Assembly (NCBI GenBank): GCA_036013505.1
Contig: CP107851.1
Span: 9,906,001 to 9,970,000, forward strand
Direction of reading: 5' to 3'
From: Streptomyces sp. NBC_00510
Lineage (GTDB): Bacteria; Actinomycetota; Actinomycetes; Streptomycetales; Streptomycetaceae
Length of the DNA stretch: 64,000 nt
The notes beneath the pieces were generated by a model, which was not told the origin of the DNA, ran no database searches, and saw only the letters and a list, made by a program, of their open reading frames with translations. The translations under genes were made by a program, and so were the position numbers. Below, piece after piece: positions 16,447 through 25,334 of this stretch. Position 1 is the first letter of the stretch. Every line of letters begins with the position of its first letter.

Positions 16447-17199
16447 GTGCGTGTACTTGACGCGGTGCCGGCCGGTTCGGCAGCCGACCGCTACCTTCGC
16501 TGGGCAGGTCTGGTTGTTGGGGTAGTTGCCGCCCGGGTGGTCGGGCACGCAGTAGATGACGGGGAGGCCGGTGTCTTGTACGCGATCCCCGTTTTCGGGT
16601 TGTGTGCCGTTGCGGGAGTGCTGGTGGCGGACGTTCTCACTGCTCGTCCTCACGGCCCGGTCCGCACAGCGGGACTGGCACCTCGTCGGGTACGCGACTA
16701 CGTGCCACCGTGGATGACTGTGCTGCTGGTCGCCGAGGCTGGCTTGCTTGTCGTCCTCCTGGTGGTGGCGGCCGTGCTCGCTTCACCGGCCGACGGGGGT
16801 CGCGCCGGCCGTTCCCTTGCCGTCACGTGTCCGGATGGGAGCACGGTGAGCACGGGTCCTTGGCCGGGTTTGTTCTACGGCTTGCCCATCCTTGCGTCGC
16901 TTGCCGTGTCGACGGCCGTTTGCCTGTGGTCGCTGACCAGGATCGCCCGCCGTCCCGGCGACGAGGCGACCCGTCGCAACCGCGCGTTGGCGATCGTCGC
17001 CGCGTGGGGTCTGCTGGTCTCGGTACCTCTGCTCGGCGCCGCGTCCACTGCCTCGGGCGCACTGCTTGGCATCACCTGTGACGGCACCGGCGGCCGGGTC
17101 GGGAACTGGGCGCTGTGGCCGACGGCCCTGATTGCCCTCGTCACCGTGCCGTGGTGCCTGTTCACGGTCATCTCACCCAAGGCCCGGGGGCACCGGTGA
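16447..17199 (+). CDS. Multi-span membrane protein, unknown function
   Basis: A 250-residue protein. GTG 16447 is chosen because CAGGAG lies 7-12 bases upstream and the product starts MRVLDAVPAGSAADRYLRWA. At least four or five hydrophobic helices are visible (LVVGVVAARVVG, VFGLCAVAGVLVADVL, VLLVAEAGLLVVLLVVAAVL, LFYGLPILASLAVSTAVCLW, WALWPTALIALVTVPWCLF). No transporter or enzyme motif was recognised. Its stop overlaps the start of the GntR gene (GTGA), the usual layout of YtrA-type GntR regulators with a membrane protein. Confidence 0.75.
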   Translation: MRVLDAVPAGSAADRYLRWAGLVVGVVAARVVGHAVDDGEAGVLYAIPVFGLCAVAGVLVADVLTARPHGPVRTAGLAPRRVRDYVPPWMTVLLVAEAGLLVVLLVVAAVLASPADGGRAGRSLAVTCPDGSTVSTGPWPGLFYGLPILASLAVSTAVCLWSLTRIARRPGDEATRRNRALAIVAAWGLLVSVPLLGAASTASGALLGITCDGTGGRVGNWALWPTALIALVTVPWCLFTVISPKARGHR

Positions 17200-17579
17200 G
17201 CGGCCCCGTCATCCGGATCGACACCTCGAGCCATGTCCCGCCGTACGAGCAGATCCGCGCGCAACTCGCCGCCCTGATCACCTCGCTCCGTCTCCCGGAG
17301 GGTGAGCGTCTGCCGACGGTACGGCAGCTGGCGGCCGATCTGGGCCTGGCGCCTGGAACGGTGGCCAGGGCCTACCGTGAACTGGAAGCCGCGTCCCTGA
17401 TCACCAGCCGCCGCGGGGCGGGGACACGGGTGGCATCGCTCCCCTTGTCCGCCACCGCTCCGGACCCGGCCGCACTGGCCGAACTGGCTCGGCGGTTCGT
17501 CACCGAGGCGGGGGAGCTCGGTGCAGACAAGGAGATCATGCTGGAGGCGGTACGTGAGGCACTGGAGCAGCGGCCGTAG
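17196..17579 (+). CDS. GntR-family regulator, YtrA-like
   Basis: A 127-residue protein starting at GTG 17196, which overlaps the preceding stop by GTGA. The N-terminal GntR winged helix is clear (VPPYEQIRAQLAALITSLRL, LPTVRQLAADLGLAPGTVAR, LEAASLITSRRGAGTRVASL). A short helical tail follows (LAELARRFVTEAGELGADKE), as in the YtrA subfamily. It probably represses its own operon through the duplicated palindrome at 16341-16405. It is convergent with the ParE-type toxin gene 4 bp away. Confidence 0.85.
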   Translation: MSGPVIRIDTSSHVPPYEQIRAQLAALITSLRLPEGERLPTVRQLAADLGLAPGTVARAYRELEAASLITSRRGAGTRVASLPLSATAPDPAALAELARRFVTEAGELGADKEIMLEAVREALEQRP

Positions 17580-17583
17580 TCGC

Positions 17584-17829
17584 TCAGCGCACGCGTCCGA
17601 GATGGATGACGCTGACGCGGATCTGCTGCTCGCTGATCTCGTACATCACGCGGTACGCGCCGATGTGGATGCGCAGCACGTCGGCTTGGCCGAACGCGCC
17701 GTCGGGGCGTGGGTCTACGGCGAGGTGGTCGACGGCGGCGAACACCTGGCGTACACCGTCGGGGTCGTCCTTGGCGAAGCGTTCTGCCTGGGCGAGGGCC
17801 TCGGGCTCCCAAATGACCTCGTAGCTCAC
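17584..17829 (-). CDS. RelE/ParE-family toxin
   Basis: An 81-residue protein, MSYEVIWEPEALAQAERFAK, with the family core VDHLAVDPRPDGAFGQADVL and RIHIGAYRVMYEISEQQIRV. This is the compact RelE/ParE fold, which acts either on ribosome-bound mRNA or on gyrase; the sequence does not tell which. It starts inside the antitoxin stop (ATGA at 17826-17829), the standard antitoxin-first operon. Confidence 0.85.
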   Translation of the reverse strand: MSYEVIWEPEALAQAERFAKDDPDGVRQVFAAVDHLAVDPRPDGAFGQADVLRIHIGAYRVMYEISEQQIRVSVIHLGRVR

Positions 17830-18086
17830 GCCTTGCCCTCGCCGAAGATCCGCCGGTAGGCCTCCTCGTGCGAAACGCCGGCGTCCTCACCCCGGGCCTG
17901 GCGCGCCCGGTAAGAAGCCAGGGCCCGCAGTTCCTGCAGTTCCAGGGCGTCGGCAGGGCTGACGAGTATGGCGACGGTCTGGCCGTGGTCGGTGATGGCG
18001 ACCGGTTCGCGGGTGGCGCTGACCTCGCGGGCGATGGCACCGAGGCGAGCCCGGGCTTCCACGATCGAGTACGTCGTCTCCGTCAT
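17826..18086 (-). CDS. Phd/YefM-family antitoxin
   Basis: An 86-residue protein starting at ATG 18086 (MTETTYSIVEARARLGAIAR). The N-terminal Phd/YefM DNA-binding fold is clear (EVSATREPVAITDHGQTVAI, LVSPADALELQEL), and the acidic tail (GVSHEEAYRRIFGEGKA) would wrap the toxin. It is translationally coupled to the RelE/ParE gene. It should autorepress from the short gap to its right. Confidence 0.85.
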   Translation of the reverse strand: MTETTYSIVEARARLGAIAREVSATREPVAITDHGQTVAILVSPADALELQELRALASYRARQARGEDAGVSHEEAYRRIFGEGKA

Positions 18087-18346
18087 GCACACCACCTTAC
18101 ATAAGTGTGCACGGGGCGGGAGGCCGTGCCGGGACGCAGGCGGGTGCTGCCCCGGGGTACCCGCGCAGGTGCAGGGGAATTGAGGGCCGGCGAAGTTCTC
18201 CCGCGTACGAGCGGAGGGGAGTATCCGCAAGCCCCGGGACCCCCGCGGTGCTGCGCTTGTCGGTGCTGCTTTCAGCCGCAGAAGGCACACGGGTACGTAC
18301 CCGTACCCCTCATGCTGTGGTGCGCCACGACGAAAGGAGACCGCAC

Positions 18347-18607
18347 GTGTCCGTTGTGAACGTCCGTATCCCTGCCGAAGCCCGGGACCGGCTGGCGCAG
18401 ATCGCCGCCGCCGAGGGCCTGTCGCTGTGCGCCTACCTGACCCGCCTGGCCGAGACCCTCCTCACCCCCGCCGAGCGGGCCGAGCGCGCCGAAGCCGCCC
18501 GTGCCGACCTCAATGCCTGGAACGGCTACGCCCCCACCCCCACCGAGCAGGACGACCTGGACGCCGAACTCGACCGCCGCCTGACCCAGGCCACGACCAC
18601 CCGGTGA
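18347..18607 (+). CDS. MazE7-type ribbon-helix-helix antitoxin
   Basis: An 86-residue protein starting at GTG 18347 after GAAAGGAGAC. The RHH strand (VVNVRIPAEARDRLAQIAAA) and helices (EGLSLCAYLTRLAETLLTPA) are intact, and the tail (LNAWNGYAPTPTEQDDLDAE) matches the MazE7 family of Streptomyces. The stop overlaps the GTG of the PIN toxin frame (GTGA, 18604-18607). A degenerate second copy of this gene lies at 58.1 kb. Confidence 0.85.
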   Translation: MSVVNVRIPAEARDRLAQIAAAEGLSLCAYLTRLAETLLTPAERAERAEAARADLNAWNGYAPTPTEQDDLDAELDRRLTQATTTR

Positions 18608-18980
18608 ACCAGACCGTGCACGTCATCCAGACGACACCGCCATGGTCGCCGCCGGCCACGGCAACCTCCTCGCCTCCCGCCTCATCCACCGCGCCCACGC
18701 CGAACCCGGCTGGCACCTGTACGCACCCGCCTGCGCCCTGGTCGAAGCCGACCGCGCCCGCCCGGGCACCGCCGAGCACATCGCAGCCCTGCCCGGCAGC
18801 ACCGTCGTCGAGCTCGACCTGCCCACCGCCCTGGCCCTCGCCCAAGAGACCACCTGGGTCGCCGCCCACACCCGCCACGCCGCCCAGCCCACCCCGGAAC
18901 GCCCCGACGGCGCGGTCATCGCCACCGCCGCGCCGGACCAGTGGGCCGATCAGCCCGTCAGGACCCTCGACCTCACCTGA
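18604..18980 (+). pseudogene. PIN-domain toxin, one-base frameshift near the start
   Basis: The GTG at 18604 begins VNQTVHVI. The copy at 58356 reads VNQVVHLVLDDTAMVAAG in one frame, but here one base is missing near 18628, so the LDDTA segment with the first catalytic Asp is lost. From ATG 18642 the rest is open (MVAAGHGNLLASRLIHRAHA to QPVRTLDLT), with the conserved ALVEADR Glu and the PDGAVIATAAP Asp. A product from 18642 would lack the first acidic residue and should be inactive. The antitoxin next to it is intact. Confidence 0.7.
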
Positions 18981-18996
18981 CCCCCAGGGTCCGAAA

Positions 18997-19019
18997 CCGC
19001 ACGCCTTGCAAACGTGCGG
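18997..19019 (+). terminator. Hairpin downstream of the toxin gene
   Basis: CCGCACG and CGTGCGG form a perfect 7-bp stem with a 9-base loop, 17 bp after the toxin stop. There is no U-run. Confidence 0.4.
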
Positions 19020-19250
19020 CGTGTCAAGCAGGACGGTCTCTGCGGCAGTCGATCCGTCGGCCGCGTACAGCTTCCACGAAGGCGTGGAGGAAGGAGGCCA
19101 ACGTCGACCATGACCGTCGCCTGACTCCCGACGCCCATCCGTCGCAGCACCCGTTGGGACGCGGCAGACAGCAGGTCACACCGCATCCCAGTGCTAGAGA
19201 TGCCAAGAGCACCGCAGGGACCGCGGCTGGCCATCGGCCGAGGTCGTGCT

Positions 19251-20285
19251 CTATTGGATGGTGCAGCGGTGTGGGTGTTCGGGGTTATCGGGGCAGGTGA
19301 AGATGTTGAGTTCGCCCCAACGGCCCACGGTGATCTGGGTGGGAGTGGCAGACCGGTGTACGGGTTGTACCTGGTCCTCTTCCAGGGGCCGCCAGTTGCG
19401 GCTGCCGCCGTCCCATTCGGAGCTGTCGATGGTCAGCAGCAGGTGCATCGGTGTCCTGCAGGTCAGGCAGTCCATGGGGTACGGGTCGGTCGCGTGCCAT
19501 GAGGCGAAGCCCCCCACGCGCCAGCCGGGCGGGATGGACAGGTCGTACTGGTAGGCGAGCTGCTCTTGTGTGCCCTCGCCTGCCGATTGCTCGACCTCCT
19601 GTTCAAGGGCATCTTCCCAGGTGTCGATCCGGGCGAGCAGTTCCTCGGGCAGCAGGCCGGCATAGGGGTAGGTGTCCACCTGCTCCGGGTGGAGCACGCA
19701 GGGCTCGGGCACGAAGCCGTCGGCCCCGACAACCAGCGGCTGTGGCGGCGCGGTCAGTACCTTGCCGACCTCCCGTGACTGCCGCCAGCGCAGATGCACG
19801 TTGAGGTCGTACCGGCTTGGGCCGTGTGCGTTGAAGGGGCACCAGAACACCTGGAGTAGATCGCAGTTGCCCGGCCCCGCCGACAGGTCGGGGACATCCC
19901 GCCGGTACAGCTGCGCGAGGCCGATCATCGGCAGCGGGTCAGCCTCGGATGCCCCGGGGATCCGGTGTTCGCGGTGCAGTTCATGCAGGAGCTCCCGTTC
20001 TTCGTCTGTAGGGCCGGTGGCCTGTTCGCGGGTCCATGCAGAGGCCAGGATCTGCCGGTAGCGGTGGATGTCGGCTGGTCGTCGCCCCCGCCCGCGCCCG
20101 TGGGCCTCGTCGCACACCGGCCACGGCTCGTCCGCCGGCCACAGCATGGGACCGCCCACGGAACTGGCTGACAGACCGGGCGTGCCCGGCCGTGGATGAA
20201 GCCGGGTTGTCGTCCCCCGCAAAGCGCCCAGTTCCGGGAAGAGCGCCTCGACAACGACAGGGCGCGGCGGCGTGGTCCTCGTCAT
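19251..20285 (-). CDS. DUF1963-family protein
   Basis: A 344-residue protein starting at ATG 20285 (MTRTTPPRPVVVEALFPELG). Features typical of DUF1963 (YwqG-like) are visible: GLSASSVGGPMLWPADEPWP near the N-terminus, PLPMIGLAQLYRRDVPDLSA in the middle, DLLQVFWCPFNAH, and near the C-terminus TPMHLLLTIDSSEWDGGS with a cysteine-bearing INIFTCPD-like end (ELNIFTCPDNPEHPHRC). The family has no established activity. It stands alone between a toxin relic and a secreted protein. A longer frame upstream lacks coding bias. Confidence 0.8.
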   Translation of the reverse strand: MTRTTPPRPVVVEALFPELGALRGTTTRLHPRPGTPGLSASSVGGPMLWPADEPWPVCDEAHGRGRGRRPADIHRYRQILASAWTREQATGPTDEERELLHELHREHRIPGASEADPLPMIGLAQLYRRDVPDLSAGPGNCDLLQVFWCPFNAHGPSRYDLNVHLRWRQSREVGKVLTAPPQPLVVGADGFVPEPCVLHPEQVDTYPYAGLLPEELLARIDTWEDALEQEVEQSAGEGTQEQLAYQYDLSIPPGWRVGGFASWHATDPYPMDCLTCRTPMHLLLTIDSSEWDGGSRNWRPLEEDQVQPVHRSATPTQITVGRWGELNIFTCPDNPEHPHRCTIQ

Positions 20286-20556
20286 GGCCGCGACCTTAGA
20301 CACCTGACAACCCCAGGCCTCGCGCACCCCTCGGCAGCGACCCCCTCGCACCAACGCTGGGAGCTGTCCTGCCGGCAGAAAACCGAACGGGCCTGGGCTG
20401 CGCCCCGGGCTCGGCCTCCCGTGGGCTGAGGCCGCAGGGCCAGGTGCACCTTCATGTATCCCCTGGGGATGCGCGTGGGTGTGCGGCCGGTGCTGGGCTG
20501 TCAGTGGTGGGGGCAAGGATGTTCGTGTCATGACAGACGATCAGGGAGGGGCAGGC

Positions 20557-21021
20557 GTGAAGAGCACGAGGAGGGCCACGGTGGCCGCGGTGCTGGCAGC
20601 CTTTGTGATGGCTGGGGCGGGCCCGGCGATGGCGGTGGCTGCTGGAGCGGCCGGCACGACCGGTGCCGGCGCTGTGGCGACGTCCGTGGCGGCTGGGGGT
20701 CTTCTTCCGCGTCCGGGTCCGGAGGGTCTGGTGTGGGTCGAGGAATGGCGGGGCGATGGGGGAGTGGTATCCGGGGGAGCGTGGGACACACTGCCGACGG
20801 TGCTCACGGTTGCTTGCGAGGGCGGGGGCAGTGTGGCGGTGACGATGAGCTGGCAGGGGGAGCAGGTAGCCGAGTTCTCGGTGGACTGTCCGGCAGGCGC
20901 CCCGGGGGTGGGTTCGGTGACGATGGATGCTGGTGTGGTGGGGTCGGGATCCTTCTCGGTGGGGGTTGACGCATCGGATGAGAACATTCGGTGGGCCCTG
21001 ACGGTGACCCAGCCCGAATAG
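20557..21021 (+). CDS. Small secreted protein, unknown
   Basis: A 154-residue protein. GTG 20557 is chosen because GGGAGGGG lies 6 bases upstream; ATG 20530 is an alternative. A Sec signal peptide is clear: MKSTRRATVAAVLAAFVMAG then GPAMAVAAG. The mature part is short-stranded, with two cysteines (VLTVACEGGG, FSVDCPAGAP) that could form a disulfide, as in small beta-sandwich exoproteins. It ends WALTVTQPE. No domain was named. Confidence 0.7.
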   Translation: MKSTRRATVAAVLAAFVMAGAGPAMAVAAGAAGTTGAGAVATSVAAGGLLPRPGPEGLVWVEEWRGDGGVVSGGAWDTLPTVLTVACEGGGSVAVTMSWQGEQVAEFSVDCPAGAPGVGSVTMDAGVVGSGSFSVGVDASDENIRWALTVTQPE

Positions 21022-21263
21022 CCCGGCCGCCCTTTGTGTAGTGCTGCCCGGTGGCTGGTGAACGAGTAGGGGCGTGCAGGACCGGCTCGGCATACGCCGT
21101 TTCGATCTGCCGTTCGGACTGTTCGACCGCACAGGATTGCGTTCGGGCGTCTTGAGCCGTCCGGCGGGTGCATGCGCGGTGCCTGTCCTGGGCGACGTTG
21201 GTTCAGGCGGGATGCGGACCCGTGGTGATCTGCGCCAAGTCCGGCAGTTGTAGCCTGCGAGTC

Positions 21264-22556
21264 ATGGCGCTTGGGACTGGGACGGTACACGGCTTCTACG
21301 CGCGTAAGTTGCTGGTAGAAGCCGGTGTGGATCCTGACGATCTGCGGCTGGACGCGTACGAGCAGGTGGACCGTGCAGTCGCGCTTGTGCTGAGCGGTTT
21401 CGACTCCGAGCGCTCCGAGCTGGTCGAGGGCGCGGTCACTCTCGCCTCGGACATTCTGCGGCGGTGGCGTGCGCCCCGGCCGGAGCTGGTGGCCGGCCTG
21501 GTGCGCTGCCTGGAATCCCGTCATTCTCATGCCAGAGGCGACGCGGCGATGGTGCTGGGGCGGCTGGTGTCGGCGGACTCCACGCAGGACATCACGTCGG
21601 CCGTTCCCGCCCTGATCGTAGCCGCCGATGATTCCTACGACCGGGTTGCCGGGCCGGCGGCATGGGCTCTTGCCCGTCTCGACCATCCGGCAGTTCTGGA
21701 CTCGGTGCACCGGTGGCTGGCGTCAAGCAGCAGACTTCCGTTCTTCCAGGTGACGTCGCTCGGGCAGGTCCTGCAGCCGCTGGTCGGATGTGCCCCCGAG
21801 TTGCTCCCCGCAATCCGTCGCATGCTCGTCGACTCGGCCGACGAGGAGGGCTTGCGTCCGGTCCTCACGGCCCTGGCCGCTTGGGGCTCCGCCGCGAGCG
21901 AGGCGGTGCCAGAACTTGTGTCGACACTCGCCACCCGCAACGTCCGATGGGCCTGCGACGTGCTCGGCAGTATCGGCCCGGCGGCGGCGCCCGCGGCGAA
22001 CACCCTCGAGGGCTTCGTCCGTGGCGTCACGCAACCACCGCGCCACGACGGCAGCACCCTGTTGCCGAACGGCATACGAAGATGGCACGGCGCACAGAAC
22101 GCAGCGTGGGCTCATTGGCGGATCACCGGTGAATCAAAGGTCTTCCTGGCTTTCGCGCAGGACGCGGCATCCCAGGGCTTGGGGTATGCCGACCTTGGCC
22201 GCTTGGCGGAGTTGGGGCCCATAGCGGCGCGATGCATGACCGCGGTCCGGCCGTTGCTGGCGTCCCCCGGCCCGTGGACCCGTGTCCAGGCCGCCTACGC
22301 TTGGTGGCGGATCACCGGCGACACCGACGCCGCTGTCCCGGTACTGCTGGCGGCGCTGGAACCTCTCAGGTCGGGTGATGCCGACGAGCCCTGCCGCGCG
22401 GCGGTCCGATACATCGCCCACATCGGTGCCCCCGCCTCCGCCGCTGCACCTGTGCTGGAAGCCACGCTGTTGTCCGACCGGTGCTTCCCAGCCGACGTCT
22501 ACCCTGCGGCACGTGCGGCGCTGGCGTCCTTCAGCGACGGCCTCCCCCTTCAATAG
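21264..22556 (+). CDS. HEAT-repeat protein
   Basis: A 430-residue protein from ATG 21264 (MALGTGTVHGFYARKLLVEA); a GTG at 21222 would add 14 residues and neither start has a strong ribosome binding site. Repeated helix pairs of HEAT type run throughout (ARGDAAMVLGRLVSADSTQD, GPAAWALARLDHPAVLDSVH, VQAAYAWWRITGDTDAAVPV). A cytosolic scaffold is inferred. The 3' flank carries a segment duplicated at 57.9 kb. Confidence 0.75.
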   Translation: MALGTGTVHGFYARKLLVEAGVDPDDLRLDAYEQVDRAVALVLSGFDSERSELVEGAVTLASDILRRWRAPRPELVAGLVRCLESRHSHARGDAAMVLGRLVSADSTQDITSAVPALIVAADDSYDRVAGPAAWALARLDHPAVLDSVHRWLASSSRLPFFQVTSLGQVLQPLVGCAPELLPAIRRMLVDSADEEGLRPVLTALAAWGSAASEAVPELVSTLATRNVRWACDVLGSIGPAAAPAANTLEGFVRGVTQPPRHDGSTLLPNGIRRWHGAQNAAWAHWRITGESKVFLAFAQDAASQGLGYADLGRLAELGPIAARCMTAVRPLLASPGPWTRVQAAYAWWRITGDTDAAVPVLLAALEPLRSGDADEPCRAAVRYIAHIGAPASAAAPVLEATLLSDRCFPADVYPAARAALASFSDGLPLQ

Positions 22557-22589
22557 ACCACCAATTCCCGAAAGCCACCGGCCGGACCC

Positions 22590-22800
22590 GACAGTAGGCC
22601 GTCGCGTGGGTCCCGGCAGTTGTCGCCGGCAGCGGTCGCTGAGTTCGTCTGTCTGCTCGCGCCCTGCGGCACCGGGCAGTCCGCTGCTGGTCGGTGATTG
22701 CCATGATGGGTGCCAGCAGGTTCTCAGGTGCCTCTGAAGGGGCGACTATGGCGTTCACCACCGAAGCCGATTTCGGAGCCGCCGAACGGGATGAGTGGTC
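22590..22800 (+). repeat. Segment duplicated at 57862-58084
   Basis: About 210 bp here, including GCTGCTGGTCGGTGATTGCC and the start of the next gene, is repeated with roughly 80% identity by eye at 57862-58084. It covers the upstream region and first 17 or so codons of the following hypothetical gene. At the second site it is joined to a MazE7/PIN relic instead. Confidence 0.75.
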
Positions 22801-23323
22801 CTATGCGCCGGCTGTCGGCGTCGGCCCGTTCCGGTTCGGGATGACCGTCGGCGAAGTGGTCGAGGCGGCTGAGGTCCTCGGCCAGACGAAGGTCAGCGAT
22901 TGTGCACGGGACCACGCGGTCTTCTCGCCGACGTGGAAGGTCGAGGTCAACCGTCGGGGGGTGGCTCCGTCTCCACCTGCCGTCACCACTTAAGTGAGCC
23001 AAGCTGTGGGGCTGTTCTGCATCGGTGCCGACGCCGTGTACGGTCCCCAGGTCGCCTACGACGGTATCCCGCTGGTCGGGAGAGACCTGTCGGAGCTGGA
23101 GCGCGACGCAATCGCGTATGCCGAGGCAATGGACGCGCACGTTCGCTACACGCCGGAGGGCTACGCGGGACCGGATGTTCCCGGGGTCGTCTTGCGCGGT
23201 CAACTGGTCGGGCCGGTCCTGCGATCGCGTCCGTTGTTCATGGTGACGCGCGACGGCGCGAATACCGAATGGGATTCGATGCCCTCCGAGGAGTACCGCG
23301 TCGGTGGTCAGTCCACGGCCTGA
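22748..23323 (+). pseudogene. Hypothetical protein interrupted by an in-frame stop
   Basis: From ATG 22748 the product starts MAFTTEADFGAAERDEWSYA and reads to APSPPAVTT, where a TAA (22991-22993) interrupts. The same frame continues from GTG 22994 (VSQAVGLFCIGADAVYGPQV) to SEEYRVGGQSTA at 23323. As I recall them, Streptomyces homologues read straight through with Tyr at this place, so a TAC-to-TAA change is likely. The downstream half might still be translated by re-initiation at the GTG next to the stop. Function unknown; a small soluble protein. Confidence 0.7.
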
Positions 23324-23595
23324 CGCGGTGTGACCCATGACGAGGGGCGGAGGGGATATGCGCGAGTACGCCGACCCACCAGTCGAGGCCGCGTTCGGGT
23401 CGCCCGTTACGTGACGCTCGTCGGCACCGCGAGGAGCGGGCCGGACCATTCGAAGACGGGCGGCTCCGACCCCTCGATGACGAGTCACCGACGCGGGGAA
23501 TGAAGAGCGTCCCTGCGGAATTTTCACGAACCCTCATCAGCGGTGCCCCGCTGCGCACCGACATCGGCCGCTTCGGGCCCGGCGGGCGCAGCGTG

Positions 23596-23830
23596 TACGG
23601 CGCCCGCCCCGGGACCGCCGAGCACATCGCAGCCCTGCCCGGCATCACCGTCGTCGACCTCGACTTGCCCGCAGCCCCTGGCCCTCGCCCGCGAGCCGAC
23701 CCGGGCCACCGCTCATCACCGCGACACGGCCTGGCCCACCCCGGAGCGCCGCGACCTCGCGGTCAGCGCCACGGCCGCCTCGGACCGGTGGAACGGCTGG
23801 CGCACGATCCCTTGCACTATTGCTTGCCCC
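23596..23830 (+). pseudogene. PIN toxin fragment (third copy)
   Basis: ARPGTAEHIAALPGITVVDL is nearly identical to the middle of the PIN toxin at 18.7 kb. After DLPAA the frame changes and the C-terminal half continues (LALAREPTRATAHHRDTAWP, PERRDLAVSATAASDRW). No antitoxin and no N-terminus are present, so this is a relic. Confidence 0.65.
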
Positions 23831-24077
23831 CGGCCCCGGCCCCGGCAATGCCTGCGCCCAATCCGTCGCGCACGGCTGGTGGGGGGCCGTTTCCTGGTAC
23901 GCCGGGCCCGCAGGGGCACCAGTGTGCGTGCTGTGCCGGGAAGGGGAAGCCGTCCACACCGCGCAGGAGTGGTTCGCCCGAACCGCCGTGCTCATCGAGG
24001 ACCGCACCCGCAACGGGCGCCGCCGGATGTGGCGAGAAGACGCCGTGGCAGGCCTGCGGCCCCTCCTCGAGGAGTGA
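23820..24077 (+). CDS. Small hypothetical protein
   Basis: The reliable part is the last 50 or so residues, CVLCREGEAVHTAQEWFART then AVLIEDRTRNGRRRMWREDA and VAGLRPLLEE, with good codon bias and one CxxC. The ATG at 23820 lies in a GCCCCCGGCCCC repeat with no ribosome binding site, so the start is unsure and the gene may be 5'-truncated like its neighbour. Function unknown. Confidence 0.4.
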   Translation: MLAPGPGPGNACAQSVAHGWWGAVSWYAGPAGAPVCVLCREGEAVHTAQEWFARTAVLIEDRTRNGRRRMWREDAVAGLRPLLEE

Positions 24078-24219
24078 ACCCACAAGGTTCGCCAAACCGG
24101 CCGCGGCTCAGTTGGCCCTGTTCTCGGGGCACTCATGGCCGCATACACGGAACACCGGCCGCATTGGCTCAAAAACGCCTTTCAGGCCCAACAGCACCCC
24201 ACCCACACTTCGCTCATGT

Positions 24220-24236
24220 CCACGCCAAAGGCGTGG
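24220..24236 (+). terminator. Short hairpin upstream of the SH3-like gene
   Basis: CCACGCC-AAA-GGCGTGG is a perfect 7-bp stem, 22 bp before the start at 24259. It may end upstream transcription or sit in the 5' leader of the secreted protein. Confidence 0.4.
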
Positions 24237-24258
24237 GCTCTTCGGGGAGGGGTGGACC

Positions 24259-24627
24259 GTGCGAGCAGCACACCGTGCGAAGTTGGCCGCGCTGACGGCA
24301 GGGGTACTGGCCGTGTCGGCAGGTCTGGCCGTGACCACCGCGGGACCGGCCTCAGCAAGCGCCCCCTGCGGCAAGGGGGGGCTGTACAAGGACGGCACCC
24401 GTGTGACGATGACGAGTGGCGTCAGCGCCAACATGCGCAGCGGCTCCAGCACGGGCTGCGCCGTCGCGGGATGGGCCGACAACCGTGACGGTCTCGAGTA
24501 CTGGTGCTACACGAACAGCGAGAACGGGACCTGGACGTATCTGTCCAACATCCACGACAAGACGATCGGGTGGGTGAAGGACACCCTGCTGCCCAACGGC
24601 GGCTCGTACAAGTGGTGCGGTTTCTGA
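24259..24627 (+). CDS. Secreted SH3-like protein
   Basis: A 122-residue protein starting at GTG 24259 after GGGGAGGGG. The signal peptide is clear (MRAAHRAKLAALTAGVLAVS, then AGLAVTTAGPASASA). The mature part has TSGVSANMRSGSSTGCAVAG, a bacterial SH3-type strand pattern (usually 'vrsgpstgy..ig'), then LEYWCYTNSENGTWTYLSNI and GWVKDTLLPNGGSYKWCGF. Four mature-part cysteines should form two disulfides. Such proteins may bind cell wall or act extracellularly. Confidence 0.8.
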   Translation: MRAAHRAKLAALTAGVLAVSAGLAVTTAGPASASAPCGKGGLYKDGTRVTMTSGVSANMRSGSSTGCAVAGWADNRDGLEYWCYTNSENGTWTYLSNIHDKTIGWVKDTLLPNGGSYKWCGF

Positions 24628-24693
24628 CCCCCTAAGGGCCCCGGCACGTCCGGTGGAGCAGCCAACAGGTAACGCGTTCGGCAGCCTCATGAC

Positions 24694-24728
24694 CGCCGCC
24701 CACTCCCAAGGGCCGGGGGTGGGCGGCG
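24694..24728 (+). terminator. Strong hairpin downstream of the SH3-like gene
   Basis: CGCCGCCCAC pairs with GTGGGCGGCG around CCCAAGGGCCGGGG. It lies about 70 bp after the stop at 24627 and has no U-run. Confidence 0.55.
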
Positions 24729-24809
24729 ACGCTCTCAGGGTCGCACCCCGTTACCTTTCGCATGGCCCCGAAACGGGGCGCCTGGCCTCGGGGCACCGCT
24801 TGACCGCTG

Positions 24810-25133
24810 ATGAGGGACGTCAAAGAGCAGCAGGCGGCCGAGAGGGCACTCTGCCCGCGGGACGCGAAAATGCATCGCATCGGCAGCCCGCGCACCACAC
24901 TCGGCTGGCCCGACAGCCAGCTGCTGGGCTACCTCCACGATCGCCTCAAGGACCAGGAAGCCGACCCGTCGTTCGCTCCGCCGGCGTACGGCCGGCGAGA
25001 AGCCCTCAGCATCCCCCACCCCAGCCCCGCCGAGCCGCAGGCCGCGCAGGCGGAATGGGGCCAGCTCACCGTCATCATCAGGGCTGCCATCGCTGCATGC
25101 GAGGAACGCATCGCCAGGGGAGTACCGCGCTGA
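24810..25133 (+). CDS. Hypothetical helical protein
   Basis: A 107-residue protein, MRDVKEQQAAERALCPRDAK, with LGWPDSQLLGYLHDRLKDQE and QLTVIIRAAIAACEERIARG. Codon bias is good to the last codon and a perfect hairpin follows the stop, so it is probably expressed. No domain was recognised. The distal TVIIRAAIAACEERIARG suggests an amphipathic helix. Confidence 0.55.
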   Translation: MRDVKEQQAAERALCPRDAKMHRIGSPRTTLGWPDSQLLGYLHDRLKDQEADPSFAPPAYGRREALSIPHPSPAEPQAAQAEWGQLTVIIRAAIAACEERIARGVPR

Positions 25134-25172
25134 CCATTGCCGCGCCGAGCAGCCTCGGGTCGTCCGCCGAAA

Positions 25173-25204
25173 GTCCGTGCCATGCACTGACGCATGGCAC
25201 GGAC
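25173..25204 (+). terminator. Perfect 13-bp hairpin
   Basis: GTCCGTGCCATGC and GCATGGCACGGAC are separated by ACTGAC, 40 bp after the stop of the hypothetical gene. It is the most regular hairpin in the left half of the window and likely terminates that gene. Confidence 0.7.
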
Positions 25205-25260
25205 CGTTCCTTCAGCACGGCGCCGAGGCGGCAGCGGGACTAGGCCGTGTCTGACAAAGA

Positions 25261-25320
25261 TCATCTGGTGGGCTCGCTGAGCCAGAGGATGAGTGCGGCG
25301 AGCTGGAGGCCGCCGAATCA
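25261..25320 (-). pseudogene. IS5-like transposase C-terminal scrap
   Basis: The leftward frame FGGLQLAALILWLSEPTR ends in TGA at 25261, immediately inside the left inverted repeat. 'LAALILWL' near the very C-terminus is typical of IS5-group transposases of actinomycetes. Everything upstream of these codons has been lost. Confidence 0.5.
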
Positions 25321-25334
25321 ATGATCGACTATGG

